Positions 34,212 through 41,816 of a DNA stretch of 64,000 bases are shown piece after piece. The notes beneath the pieces are model-generated. The model had not been told where the DNA came from. It saw nothing but the letters and a program-made list of their open reading frames with translations, and made no database searches. Each line of letters begins with the position of its first letter. Within the stretch, counting starts at the first letter, position 1. Both the position numbers and the translations under genes were made by a program. The stretch comes from Alloprevotella sp. (lineage in GTDB: Bacteria > Bacteroidota > Bacteroidia > Bacteroidales > Bacteroidaceae), in assembly GCA_017477205.1 (NCBI GenBank), contig JAFUXE010000023.1:28833-92832 (forward strand), read 5' to 3'.

Positions 34212-34787
34212 TTACTCATACCGTTCCGCCCATTCGAGGAACAGCCTCACCCCCTCCATGCCGAAGCCCTCCAGGCTGCGGGCCGTCTGCTCCACCGTGC
34301 GCGTGCGTTCGGGATGGCTCTTGGAGAAGAATTTGTCTGCGTAGCACACCACGCGCTCCTCCTCCGTTTCCGGGCAGAGCGCGCGCGGGTCGCCCTCCAG
34401 CAGGGCCGGTGCCGGTATGCCGCGCAGGCGGAAGTTCTCCGCCACGAGGCCCGTTCCCGTGTGGCGCTCGCAGAAGCGCGCCAGCACCTCCGGCGCAAAC
34501 GCCTCCTGCCAGTCGCCCCGTGCCGCCGCCTCGCGCACCATCTCGCCGCCCGCAATGCCGTGCAGCAGGTAGGGCAATGTCCCCTCGCAGCCGATGCCCG
34601 GCGCGTGGCAGCGCACGATGCCGATGTCGTGTACCATAGCCCCCGCCCGCACAAGGTCCTCGTCGAGGGCGAGTTCCGGGTGGCGGCGGCACACGTCAAG
34701 TGCCTTCTCGCACACCTGCCCGCTGTGTAGCAGCAGCAGGCGGCGCAGCGGCGTATCCGCAGGGTAGTATGTATCAATCAGTCTCAC
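34212..34787 (-). CDS. HD-domain (HDIG-type) hydrolase-like protein
   Basis: 191 residues. The HD signature runs HSGQVCEKALDVCRRHPEL and AGAMVHDIGIVRCH (about 48-61), followed by HGIAGGEMVREAA, FCERHTGTG and CYADKFFSKSH, giving the usual metal-binding His and Asp residues. Family members hydrolyse phosphate bonds in nucleotides or other small molecules. Length matches an uncharacterised Bacteroidetes HD group. Cytoplasmic, no signal peptide. Neighbours give no functional hint; the LptD-like gene follows on the same strand after about 97 bases. Divergent region upstream carries a 22-base repeat array. Confidence 0.8.
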   Translation of the reverse strand: MRLIDTYYPADTPLRRLLLLHSGQVCEKALDVCRRHPELALDEDLVRAGAMVHDIGIVRCHAPGIGCEGTLPYLLHGIAGGEMVREAAARGDWQEAFAPEVLARFCERHTGTGLVAENFRLRGIPAPALLEGDPRALCPETEEERVVCYADKFFSKSHPERTRTVEQTARSLEGFGMEGVRLFLEWAERYE

Positions 34788-34910
34788 GGTGCTAAATGTT
34801 GTTGCCGGCCGCTTCCACGTTGCGAGGTCTTGCCGGTTGCGGATGCAAAGTTGCGAATATATTTTGAATCAACGGTTCAGGAAGCCGCATTATTTCCCGC
34901 AGTCCCCCGT

Positions 34911-35063
34911 ATCTCGCGAAAATCTTCTGCGCATCTCGCGAAAATCTTCTGCGCATCTCGCAAGATTCTTCTGCGCATCTCGCAAGATTCTTCTGCGCAT
35001 CTCGCCAAAACGAAAAGGCATCTTGTCGGAAGATAAAGGCACTTCGCCGAATCCTTAAGGCAT
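34911..35063. repeat. Tandem 22-base repeat array with imperfect dyads
   Basis: Four full 22-base units begin at 34911, 34933, 34955 and 34977, each of the form ATCTCGCGAAAATCTTCTGC or ATCTCGCAAGATTCTTCTGC plus GC. Decayed 21-base units continue to about 35063. The units contain imperfect dyads, TTCTGCG...CGCAAGA. The array lies between divergent genes, like the 23-base arrays elsewhere. No ORF is believed here. Confidence 0.8.
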
Positions 35064-35095
35064 CTCGTTTCCCTCATCGCAGCAGCGGTTATTGC

Positions 35096-35375
35096 TTCGT
35101 GAAATTCGTGACGTTCGTGGTTCAACAAATAGGAATCCATGAAATCTGTGGTTCCAAATGTAGTGTATGTAGTGGTTCCATAATCCATGAAATCTGTGGT
35201 TCCCAAATGTAGTGTCTGTAGTGGTTCCAAAATTCATGAAATCTGTGGTTCTCAAAGCTGTGTCTGTAGTGGTTCCATAATCTTGTGAAATCTGTGGTTC
35301 TCAAAGCTGTGTCTGTAGTGGTTCCATAATCCCTGAAATCTGTGGTTCCAAGAGCTGTGTCTGTAGTGGATCCTT
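35096..35375. repeat. 48-base direct repeats, left flank of cassette 2
   Basis: About five copies of a 48-base unit containing TGGTTCCATAATCCATGAAA, ATCTG and GCTGTGTCTGTAGTGG. Copies differ at a few positions. The same unit in opposite orientation lies at 40697-40830, so cassette 2 is bracketed by inverted arrays. Related fragments lie at 520-590. ORFs here are repeat translations. Confidence 0.85.
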
Positions 35376-35449
35376 TGCCACCACGGGTTTCCGTTTTCGC
35401 CCTTTCCGTGCCCGGCACAACCAAGGACGAAGAAAATCCGCGCACAACG

Positions 35450-35481
35450 TTTGCGCGTATTATTATAATATTGTACTTTTG
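35450..35481 (+). promoter_or_regulatory. Promoter of the second rod-like RNA
   Basis: TTTG (35450-35453), 20 bases, TACTTTTG (35474-35481). The -7 box is identical to that of the first rod RNA at 5040-5047. Expected transcription start near 35488. Confidence 0.75.
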
Positions 35482-35487
35482 CCCCCG

Positions 35488-35727
35488 ATGCTGAGGTCGA
35501 GGGCCCGTCCCGAGGCCAAGGCTCCGCTACCCAAAGCGAGGGTAGTGACGACATAGAAGAGAAGTGTTTACTTCTTACGCGCAATCTTGAAAATCGCCAA
35601 AATTCCAAGCCAGCGCAGTAAGCGAGTGAATACTTGCACGTATGGTGTAAGTACTTTCCTTGTTGCTGGCTGGGTGTTTGGCGATACCTCAAGATTAACG
35701 TAGGATTCGGCTTGCACCTTTTTTTTG
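35488..35727 (+). ncRNA. Long rod-like structured RNA upstream of cassette 2
   Basis: From the predicted start the sequence contains a small hairpin (CTACCC...GGGTAG near 35527-35543) and then a long rod at 35583-35696: AATCTTGA/TCAAGATT, ATCGCCAAA/TTTGGCGAT, AGCCAGC/GCTGGCT and TACTTGCAC/GTGTAAGTA, with internal bulges and a five-base loop. TTTTTTTT at 35719-35726 could end transcription, although the hairpin before it is weak. Candidates are 6S RNA, another small RNA, or a structured leader of the following gene. No reverse transcriptase lies nearby, so a retron is unlikely. The pairing is seen; identity is inferred. Confidence 0.5.
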
Positions 35728-35760
35728 TGTCCCAACGCCAAACATTCCAAACCGCTAACA

Positions 35761-36044
35761 TGAAACTGACAGAAGAACAGAAGCTTGCCGTCGAGGGCGA
35801 AATCCGTACCGCCCTTGACGCTTTGCCCTACCCGCTGGCGTACACGCTCACCAGCTACTACAAAGCAGTAGATTTCGAGGGCAAGGAGGTCAACACCATT
35901 TTCGACGTCGCGTTCGACATCGCACGTCTCGACGCCGCTCCCGACAACTGGACTGCCGACGTCGAAGATGTGATTGCCCCCATCGCCCTCAACTATGGCG
36001 GGCAGTACTTCTGGGAGGACGACACCCTCACCCTTTCCATCTGA
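35761..36044 (+). CDS. Small acidic protein of unknown function
   Basis: 94 residues starting MKLTEEQKLAVEGEIRTALD and ending YFWEDDTLTLSI. The in-frame extension upstream to 35634 overlaps the structured RNA and U tract and was rejected. The composition is acidic, with one predicted helix at the N-terminus and strands later; no signal peptide, membrane segment or catalytic motif. It lies 32 bases before the large secreted-protein gene, and may be co-transcribed with it. The first cassette has no equivalent gene. I do not recognise the family. Confidence 0.65.
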
Positions 36045-36076
36045 AAATAACTACAAACCAATAAATTCAAAACTTT

Positions 36077-39000
36077 ATGTACAAACAATTACTTAATTCT
36101 TTGCGGCTGCGACTATGTATGCTCGTAGCCTTGTTGTGTACCCTAAGCGTGAGTGCGTGGGGAAGGGATGTGACAATTGAAATAGGCACAAATCCTTCGA
36201 ATGCCAGTGGAACTTCTTATCTCACTAGTGTGCAGGAATTCACATTAGGAGGAGTCACGTTCAAAATGTGTAACTACAATCCATCATCAGGACAAATTAG
36301 AGGAAACCAAAGTACCTCCTCTTCAAACTTTTATCTATATAATACTACAGCTTTACCAGGGGCATTAAAAACCGTGGCTATAACTATCTCTACTGCGAAT
36401 AATACATTTGTGAACAGTAATACATATATCAATACGGACGGTAGCAGTATATCCACTCACTCCACTTCTGGAACAAATCCAACGGGAAGTGGTGAAACCC
36501 GTACATGGTCAAATCTTTCTGGGACTTTTTTTGAAATAAGCTTGGCTAGTGGCGGTACATCTGGTACTTGTAAAATATCAAAAATTGAAATAACCTATAC
36601 TATACCTGATTCAAATGCGTCTGAACCAAGTTTTACTCCAGAAGCTGGCCGTTACTTCACACCTCAAAGCGTAAGTCTTTCCTCTGAGGGAGCAAGACAT
36701 ATCTACTACACAAAGGACGGAACAACCCCGACGAGCAGTTCTTCGGAGTACACAGAAGCCATTTCAATTACCTCAACTACCACGATAAAGGCTATTGCGT
36801 ATGATAGTAGCAACAATGCAACAAGTGTTTCAGAGGCTAAGTACGAAATCGTTCCTACTATCACGTCCTATCCTTATTCCGAGACCTTTAATGGCGGAAT
36901 GGGGGATTTTTATACGGAAGGCACGTTGTGGACATATGAATCTAGTTATGGACCTATTGCTCGTGGTCAAGAGGATACAGGAGAGGTACTAATCTCACCC
37001 ATTTTCGTCCTTCCCAATAATGATGTAAGTGTCGCGTTCCATCATGCTGGAACAAGTATATCATCAACAGACAGCAAGCCAACGGTAAAGCTGTTGATTA
37101 AGGAATTTGGGGAAAGCAATTGGATGGAAATACCTATAAACACCTACGCCAACTCCGGCTTATCAAATACATTACTGAATATCACAGATATTTCAGAATA
37201 TAAAGGTAAAAAAGTTCAAATTGGCTTTGATTATATTAATACAAGGACATCTGGTACTCGGGCTTGGTATATTGGCGATTTCCAGATTGTCGAACTTGAA
37301 GACGCAGACCTTGCCTACTCCACATCAGAAGTTACAAAGACGTATGGTGATGCTTTATTCACGAATACCATCACAAATCCGAACAATCTTTCTGTTACGT
37401 ACAGCTCTAGCAATACGGACGTAGCTACCGTGAACGCTTCAACAGGAGCGGTGACGCTGAAGAAATCTGGAGAGACAACGATTACCGCAACCTATGATGG
37501 CAGTACACTTGGCTACAAGGCGGGCTCCGCTTCCTACACCCTCATCGTAAACAAGGGTACAGCAGGAATTGCATACGGAACAGCAACTTACAATATCCAA
37601 TGCGGCGACGCATTCTCAGCACAAACGCTGACGAATCCGAATAGCGTAACTGTTACCTACAGTTCATCCAACGAGGACGAGAATTTCATTTACCTTGACG
37701 AAAGTACGGGCGAAGTGCTTCTCGGCGATGTGGTCGGCACAACAACCATCACGGCTACCTTTGCAGGCAACGACCAATACAACCCCGCAACAGCAAGCTA
37801 TACTATCAACGTGGCACAAGGGCCTGCTCGCCTATCTTATGCCACATCTTCTTATACGGTAAGATACGATGATAGGGCTTCCTTCACAGCCCAGACATTG
37901 ACTAATCCCAATAAACTTCCTGTTAACTATAGCTCATCAAATGATGATGAAGAGTTTATCCTCCTTGATGAAAACGACGGAAGTTTGGTGTTGGGAGACA
38001 AATTGGGTTCAACGACTATTACCGCATCTTTTGCTGGTAATGCAAACTTTGCAGCAGGTAACGCATCTTATACCATTGAGGTCGTAAAATCTGAAGCTGG
38101 GTTGGCTTACGCAACGAACAGTCTTGCAGGCGATGCTCTTGAAACCATTGACGGGTTGACTTTGACTAATCCCAATAGTTTGTCCATTACATATAGTTCA
38201 AGTGACACGGATGTGGCAGAAGTAGATGAAACAGGACTGCTGACTCTCAAGAAAGGCGGTACAACAACCATTACGGCTTCTACCGCAGGAGATGATTTCC
38301 ATAATGCTGGAACGGCTTCGTACACTCTCACCGTAAATCGTTTAGATGCAAACCTTGCATTTGATGCAACTGAATTTGAAACAGACGTCAACGCGGCCTT
38401 TACCGCTCCGACTCTCACAAAGCCGGAAGGCCTGGCTGTTGAATACGCATCTTCCAACAGCAGCGTGGCATCAGTAAACGCAGAAACAGGTGCCGTGACG
38501 ATTGGCTCTGTAGCGGGAACAGCAACGATTACGGTTTCCTCTGCCCAGACAGACGTTTATAATGCCGATGAAGCTTCATATACAGTCTCTGTTTACGACC
38601 CCAACGTAAAGGGAACGAAGCGCTATCCGTTCACGGTGGCTGAGGCATTGGCTTTTATTGATGGATTGCCTGATGCTGGCAGTGATATTGTAACTACAGC
38701 GTCTACAAGTGATGATTATGTTACCCAAAAAGAGTATTACACAAGAGGCTTTGTTTCGCAAGTTGGTGATATAAGTAGTGGTTCAACATTATATGATGGC
38801 TCCTTATATTATTATATTTCCGATGACGGCACAGCATCAAATCATTTTGAGGTATGGGAAGGAAAATTCTTGAATAGTGCTGACTTTACAAATAGTAATA
38901 TTCTTAAAGAAGGCGATGAAGTAATAGTTTGCGGTAAACTGGAGAAATATGGTTCAACACCATATTATTATGACAATAGTTATCTCACCTATTTCAAGCG

Positions 39001-40297
39001 TAGATTGGCTGCCGACCTTGCTTTTGGCGGTGAAGCGAACAAGAGCGTAACCTTGACAAAGGATGACAAACTGACGGGTGTTGACTTTACAAAGGCTGAA
39101 GGCATAGACCTTGCTGACATCACGTTCACGGCTTCATACAGCGACGTTGCTTCTGTTTCCGGCACAGGCGTTATCACATTGGGCGGCAGCACTGGCACAT
39201 CTGTCATCACGGCTACGTTTGAGAAGAATGACGACTACAATGCCGGTAAAGCTGTTTGTACGATTACCGTTAATCCTGCTGGCGGCGTTGTTGTAGAGCC
39301 GAGCGTGGGTGGATACTATGAGAAGGTGACATCTACAAGTAACTTAGTTGACGGTGCTAAATATTTGATTGTGAATAAAACTGCCTCTAAGGCTCTTGGG
39401 GGACAAAGTGGTTCATACAGAGAATCTGTTTCTGTAAGTATTTTATCAAATACTATTTCTGATAAAGGTGATGCAACAATCATAACATTAGTGCAATCTG
39501 GAGATAATTGGAAATTGAAGTTTGATAATGGAAAATTCTATACAACTTCTGCATATAAATCTATGTCTGAAGGTGAGACAGGTACAGATGTTTCCATATC
39601 TTTCAACAATGATAATGTAAGAATTGTCTGTGGTTCCTACGGATATCTATGTTACAATAGTTCAGCTCCGCGTTTCTTAAATTATGAGAAAATACAAAGT
39701 GAAGTTCAGCTCTACAAATTTGTTCCAGCGGAATCTCCTGAGAACATAACCATTCAGGTTAGCGAGGCAGGTCTTGCTACGTACGCCAGCAACTTTGACT
39801 TGGATTATTCCGATGTTGAAGGGCTGGAGGCATACAAGGCTTCTGTCACGGATGATGCTATTTCCTTCACAAAGGTTAGCCAGGTTCCTGCTGGTGCTGG
39901 CGTGTTGCTCCGCTCCACCAACAACGGCACAAGTTTCAGCGTACCTGTGGCAACGGGCGATGTTGCCGCTTTGGAGAATAACGCCTTTATTCGCGGAACA
40001 GGTGCTGCGGTTGCTTCTGAAGATAACGGTCAGTATAACTACATCCTGAATATCGTTAACAACAAACTCGGTTTCTATGCCGCAAACGGACAGACTGTTG
40101 CCACGAATCGCGCTTACCTGCAAACAACAACACAGTCTGTTCGTGGTTTCTCCATCTTCTTTGACGAGAACACGGGCATAGCAGCACTCGAAGATAATAA
40201 GCTTAACGATAATGCTTACGACCTGCAAGGCCGCCGCGTTAGCGAGCCGAAGCACGGTCTCTACATCATCAACGGCAAAAAAACATACATTAAATAA
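36077..40297 (+). CDS. Large secreted multidomain Ig-like surface protein (copy 2)
   Basis: 1406 residues. The signal peptide MYKQLLNSLRLR...SAWG is nearly identical, also in DNA, to that of the protein at 1271-4582. Then: beta-sandwich (about 30-175), a chitobiase C-terminal-like repeat (IYYTKDGTTPTSSSSEYT), a MAM/choice-of-anchor-like domain (about 255-410), at least five Ig-like Big repeats (each ending SYTL or SYTI), an OB-fold-like stretch around YTRGFVSQVGDISS, another beta-sandwich, and the tail AYDLQGRRVSEPKHGLYIIN. Adhesion or matrix function at the cell surface is inferred; no enzyme motif. It is more AT-rich than the core genes and is followed after 14 bases by the small peptide gene. 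Confidence 0.78.
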   Translation: MYKQLLNSLRLRLCMLVALLCTLSVSAWGRDVTIEIGTNPSNASGTSYLTSVQEFTLGGVTFKMCNYNPSSGQIRGNQSTSSSNFYLYNTTALPGALKTVAITISTANNTFVNSNTYINTDGSSISTHSTSGTNPTGSGETRTWSNLSGTFFEISLASGGTSGTCKISKIEITYTIPDSNASEPSFTPEAGRYFTPQSVSLSSEGARHIYYTKDGTTPTSSSSEYTEAISITSTTTIKAIAYDSSNNATSVSEAKYEIVPTITSYPYSETFNGGMGDFYTEGTLWTYESSYGPIARGQEDTGEVLISPIFVLPNNDVSVAFHHAGTSISSTDSKPTVKLLIKEFGESNWMEIPINTYANSGLSNTLLNITDISEYKGKKVQIGFDYINTRTSGTRAWYIGDFQIVELEDADLAYSTSEVTKTYGDALFTNTITNPNNLSVTYSSSNTDVATVNASTGAVTLKKSGETTITATYDGSTLGYKAGSASYTLIVNKGTAGIAYGTATYNIQCGDAFSAQTLTNPNSVTVTYSSSNEDENFIYLDESTGEVLLGDVVGTTTITATFAGNDQYNPATASYTINVAQGPARLSYATSSYTVRYDDRASFTAQTLTNPNKLPVNYSSSNDDEEFILLDENDGSLVLGDKLGSTTITASFAGNANFAAGNASYTIEVVKSEAGLAYATNSLAGDALETIDGLTLTNPNSLSITYSSSDTDVAEVDETGLLTLKKGGTTTITASTAGDDFHNAGTASYTLTVNRLDANLAFDATEFETDVNAAFTAPTLTKPEGLAVEYASSNSSVASVNAETGAVTIGSVAGTATITVSSAQTDVYNADEASYTVSVYDPNVKGTKRYPFTVAEALAFIDGLPDAGSDIVTTASTSDDYVTQKEYYTRGFVSQVGDISSGSTLYDGSLYYYISDDGTASNHFEVWEGKFLNSADFTNSNILKEGDEVIVCGKLEKYGSTPYYYDNSYLTYFKRRLAADLAFGGEANKSVTLTKDDKLTGVDFTKAEGIDLADITFTASYSDVASVSGTGVITLGGSTGTSVITATFEKNDDYNAGKAVCTITVNPAGGVVVEPSVGGYYEKVTSTSNLVDGAKYLIVNKTASKALGGQSGSYRESVSVSILSNTISDKGDATIITLVQSGDNWKLKFDNGKFYTTSAYKSMSEGETGTDVSISFNNDNVRIVCGSYGYLCYNSSAPRFLNYEKIQSEVQLYKFVPAESPENITIQVSEAGLATYASNFDLDYSDVEGLEAYKASVTDDAISFTKVSQVPAGAGVLLRSTNNGTSFSVPVATGDVAALENNAFIRGTGAAVASEDNGQYNYILNIVNNKLGFYAANGQTVATNRAYLQTTTQSVRGFSIFFDENTGIAALEDNKLNDNAYDLQGRRVSEPKHGLYIINGKKTYIK

Positions 40298-40311
40298 AAA
40301 AGAATAGAACA

Positions 40312-40512
40312 ATGAAAAAGACATATTCATTTCCTCAGACAGATATCGTAAACATCGCGACTCAGGGCATCCTTGCACTTTCCAAAGATCTTAACTTTAA
40401 AAACGATGGAACAGGAACAGGAAGCACAAGTAACACGGGAGCCGTATCTGCGGGTATGACCCGCGGCCAGAACGGCGGCTTCGGCAGTGGCCTCTGGGAA
40501 GACATGAAATAA
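40312..40512 (+). CDS. Small peptide ending in GLWEDMK (copy 2)
   Basis: 66 residues starting MKKTYSFPQTDIVNIATQGI, with a Gly/Thr/Ser-rich middle and a GGFGSGLWEDMK end. It begins 14 bases after the large secreted-protein gene, as its 57-residue paralog does in the inverted cassette. Shared features are MKKxY..P at the start and GxGLWEDMK at the end; the middle is not conserved. No transmembrane segment is evident. A cofactor, chaperone-like partner or processed peptide of the large protein are possibilities, all untested. Confidence 0.72.
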   Translation: MKKTYSFPQTDIVNIATQGILALSKDLNFKNDGTGTGSTSNTGAVSAGMTRGQNGGFGSGLWEDMK

Positions 40513-40514
40513 CA

Positions 40515-40657
40515 GAAAACCTCTCGCTGTGAAGCGATATGATACATAATGTTTTAAAGAAATAGTTGGATTTTTTTGGTTATGAAGAACCAACTTCGGG
40601 CGGCGGATTCGCCGTGAGGTGTGCTCCCCGCCCGGTTTATGAAAAAGTTAGACACGA
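40515..40657 (+). ncRNA. Conserved structured 3' element, copy 2
   Basis: Starts at GAAAACCTCTCGCTGTGAAG, continues through TTGGTTATGAAGAACCAA and GGGCGGCGGATTCGCCG to CCCCGCCCGG. It is the near-identical counterpart of 631-775 on the other strand. Two hairpins are evident. Probably the 3' UTR or a 3'-derived RNA of the cassette. The short ORF starting at 40566 only translates this element and the following repeats. Confidence 0.45.
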
Positions 40658-40658
40658 G

Positions 40659-40692
40659 GGTGGCGCAGCCGTGAGGCAGCGCCGCCTTTTTT
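40659..40692 (+). terminator. Intrinsic terminator of cassette 2
   Basis: GGTGGCGC (40659-40666) pairs with GCGCCGCC (40679-40686), followed by TTTTTT. Equivalent to the terminator at 596-630 of cassette 1. Confidence 0.75.
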
Positions 40693-40696
40693 ATGC

Positions 40697-40830
40697 AGGG
40701 AACCACAGATTTCATGGATTATGGAACCACTACAGACACAGCTCTTGGAACCACAGATTTCATGGATTATGGAACCACTACAGACACAGCTCTTGGGAAC
40801 CACAGATTTCATGGATTCCTATTTGTTGAA
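40697..40830. repeat. 48-base repeats, right flank of cassette 2, inverted
   Basis: Two full units and a partial one, containing GGAACCACAGATTTCATGG and ACTACAGACACAGCTCTT, are the reverse complement of the array at 35096-35375. An ACCACGAAGGACGCAAAAG motif follows at about 40836 and recurs near 41716. Confidence 0.85.
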
Positions 40831-40901
40831 CCACGAAGGACGCAAAAGTGCACGAAGGAATAAATCGTCCATAAAATAGGGAAAGATTCGATATAAATCT
40901 C

Positions 40902-40909
40902 TACCTTTG
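40902..40909 (+). promoter_or_regulatory. -7 box of the kinase-like gene
   Basis: TACCTTTG fits the TAnnTTTG consensus; the start codon follows 24 bases later. A clear TTTG partner is missing. Confidence 0.5.
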
Positions 40910-40933
40910 CGGCGAAATATAATCAGACAGGGA

Positions 40934-41704
40934 ATGGACGAACTGAAAGAAATCTTCAAGGCGATACAGGCAGAGGGCTTCAGTGAGTCAACACTTTTGC
41001 TGATAGAAGAACTGGAAAACGATATACAGAATGGGACAAGAGACTTTCATCGCTACAATTCTCCAGAGCATGCAGGACTCTGCACGGCAGGTAAGGTCCT
41101 CATTGGGGCGGCCATCGTCGCATGCTACGCGACGGCAAGCCTTGCAGCAAGTCCAGATGCTACAGGCAGCCAAGGAGGCCCAGCAAATTGGCAAATAGAC
41201 GAACGGCAGGAGCAGCTTATTGAACAATGGGCGAAGGCTGCCGGCCTATGGGTTGAGAACTCGGAAGAGATATTGAACGCCACATTTGGCCCCATGATAG
41301 CTCAGGGAGCTGAGGCAAAAGTCTATTACCGGGAAGGCGACACGTCCGTTGTCAAAGAACGCACCTCCATTTACTCTACCACACAAAAGGCTCTCGACGC
41401 CATCGTTCTGCACAATTATCTCTTTCCAGAGACGGCAATGCATGTAATAGGATTCACGCGCGATGCAGACAACCTGATGCGCATCATCCTTACTCAACCG
41501 TACGTCCGTTGTCTGCGATTAGCCACAAAAGAAGAGATTGACGGGCTTGCTGCCTCAAAGGGATTTCGTGACAATTGGTCGGGGCAGGGAGTGAACTATA
41601 TCTCAGAGCGTATCGCCTTAGAAGACATGCATCCAGCCAATGTCTTTATTGATGAGACAAGTGCGATGCCTATATGTATAGATTGTATCGTTAAGTTTAT
41701 ATAG
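40934..41704 (+). CDS. Kinase-fold protein resembling polyvalent-protein kinases
   Basis: 256 residues from MDELKEIFKAIQAEGFSES, chosen because a -7 box lies just upstream. A hydrophobic stretch GKVLIGAAIVACYATASLAA (about 52-71) may be a membrane segment. The C-terminal half shows protein-kinase-like landmarks: GAEAKVYYREGDTSVVKE (glycine loop and Lys), LEDMHPANVFID (catalytic-loop-like HxxN) and ICIDCIVKF (metal-binding Asp). This pattern is known from kinase-like domains in polyvalent proteins of phages and mobile elements. Activity and target are unknown. It lies in the AT-richer accessory segment beside repeat debris and an AAA ATPase, suggesting horizontal acquisition. Confidence 0.6.
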   Translation: MDELKEIFKAIQAEGFSESTLLLIEELENDIQNGTRDFHRYNSPEHAGLCTAGKVLIGAAIVACYATASLAASPDATGSQGGPANWQIDERQEQLIEQWAKAAGLWVENSEEILNATFGPMIAQGAEAKVYYREGDTSVVKERTSIYSTTQKALDAIVLHNYLFPETAMHVIGFTRDADNLMRIILTQPYVRCLRLATKEEIDGLAASKGFRDNWSGQGVNYISERIALEDMHPANVFIDETSAMPICIDCIVKFI

Positions 41705-41816
41705 CAACTTTTGAACCACGAAGGACGCAAAAGTGAACCGTTTGTTGACCACGGATTGCATGAATTTGCTGGTAAGAAGGCAAATTTTAGCGGGAGAGGG
41801 TGAAGGCAAGAACTTG

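Noticed and set aside
35583..35696. Retron msr-msd element
   Set aside because: The long hairpin is suggestive, but no reverse transcriptase is encoded nearby.
35122..35761. Minus-strand frames across the 35 kb repeat region
   Set aside because: They are translations of the 48-base repeats or run through the structured RNA; no start signal or conserved protein pattern.
40566..40829. 87-codon frame behind cassette 2
   Set aside because: It translates the conserved 3' element and the 48-base repeats (repeated TDFMDYGTTTDTAL words), not a gene.
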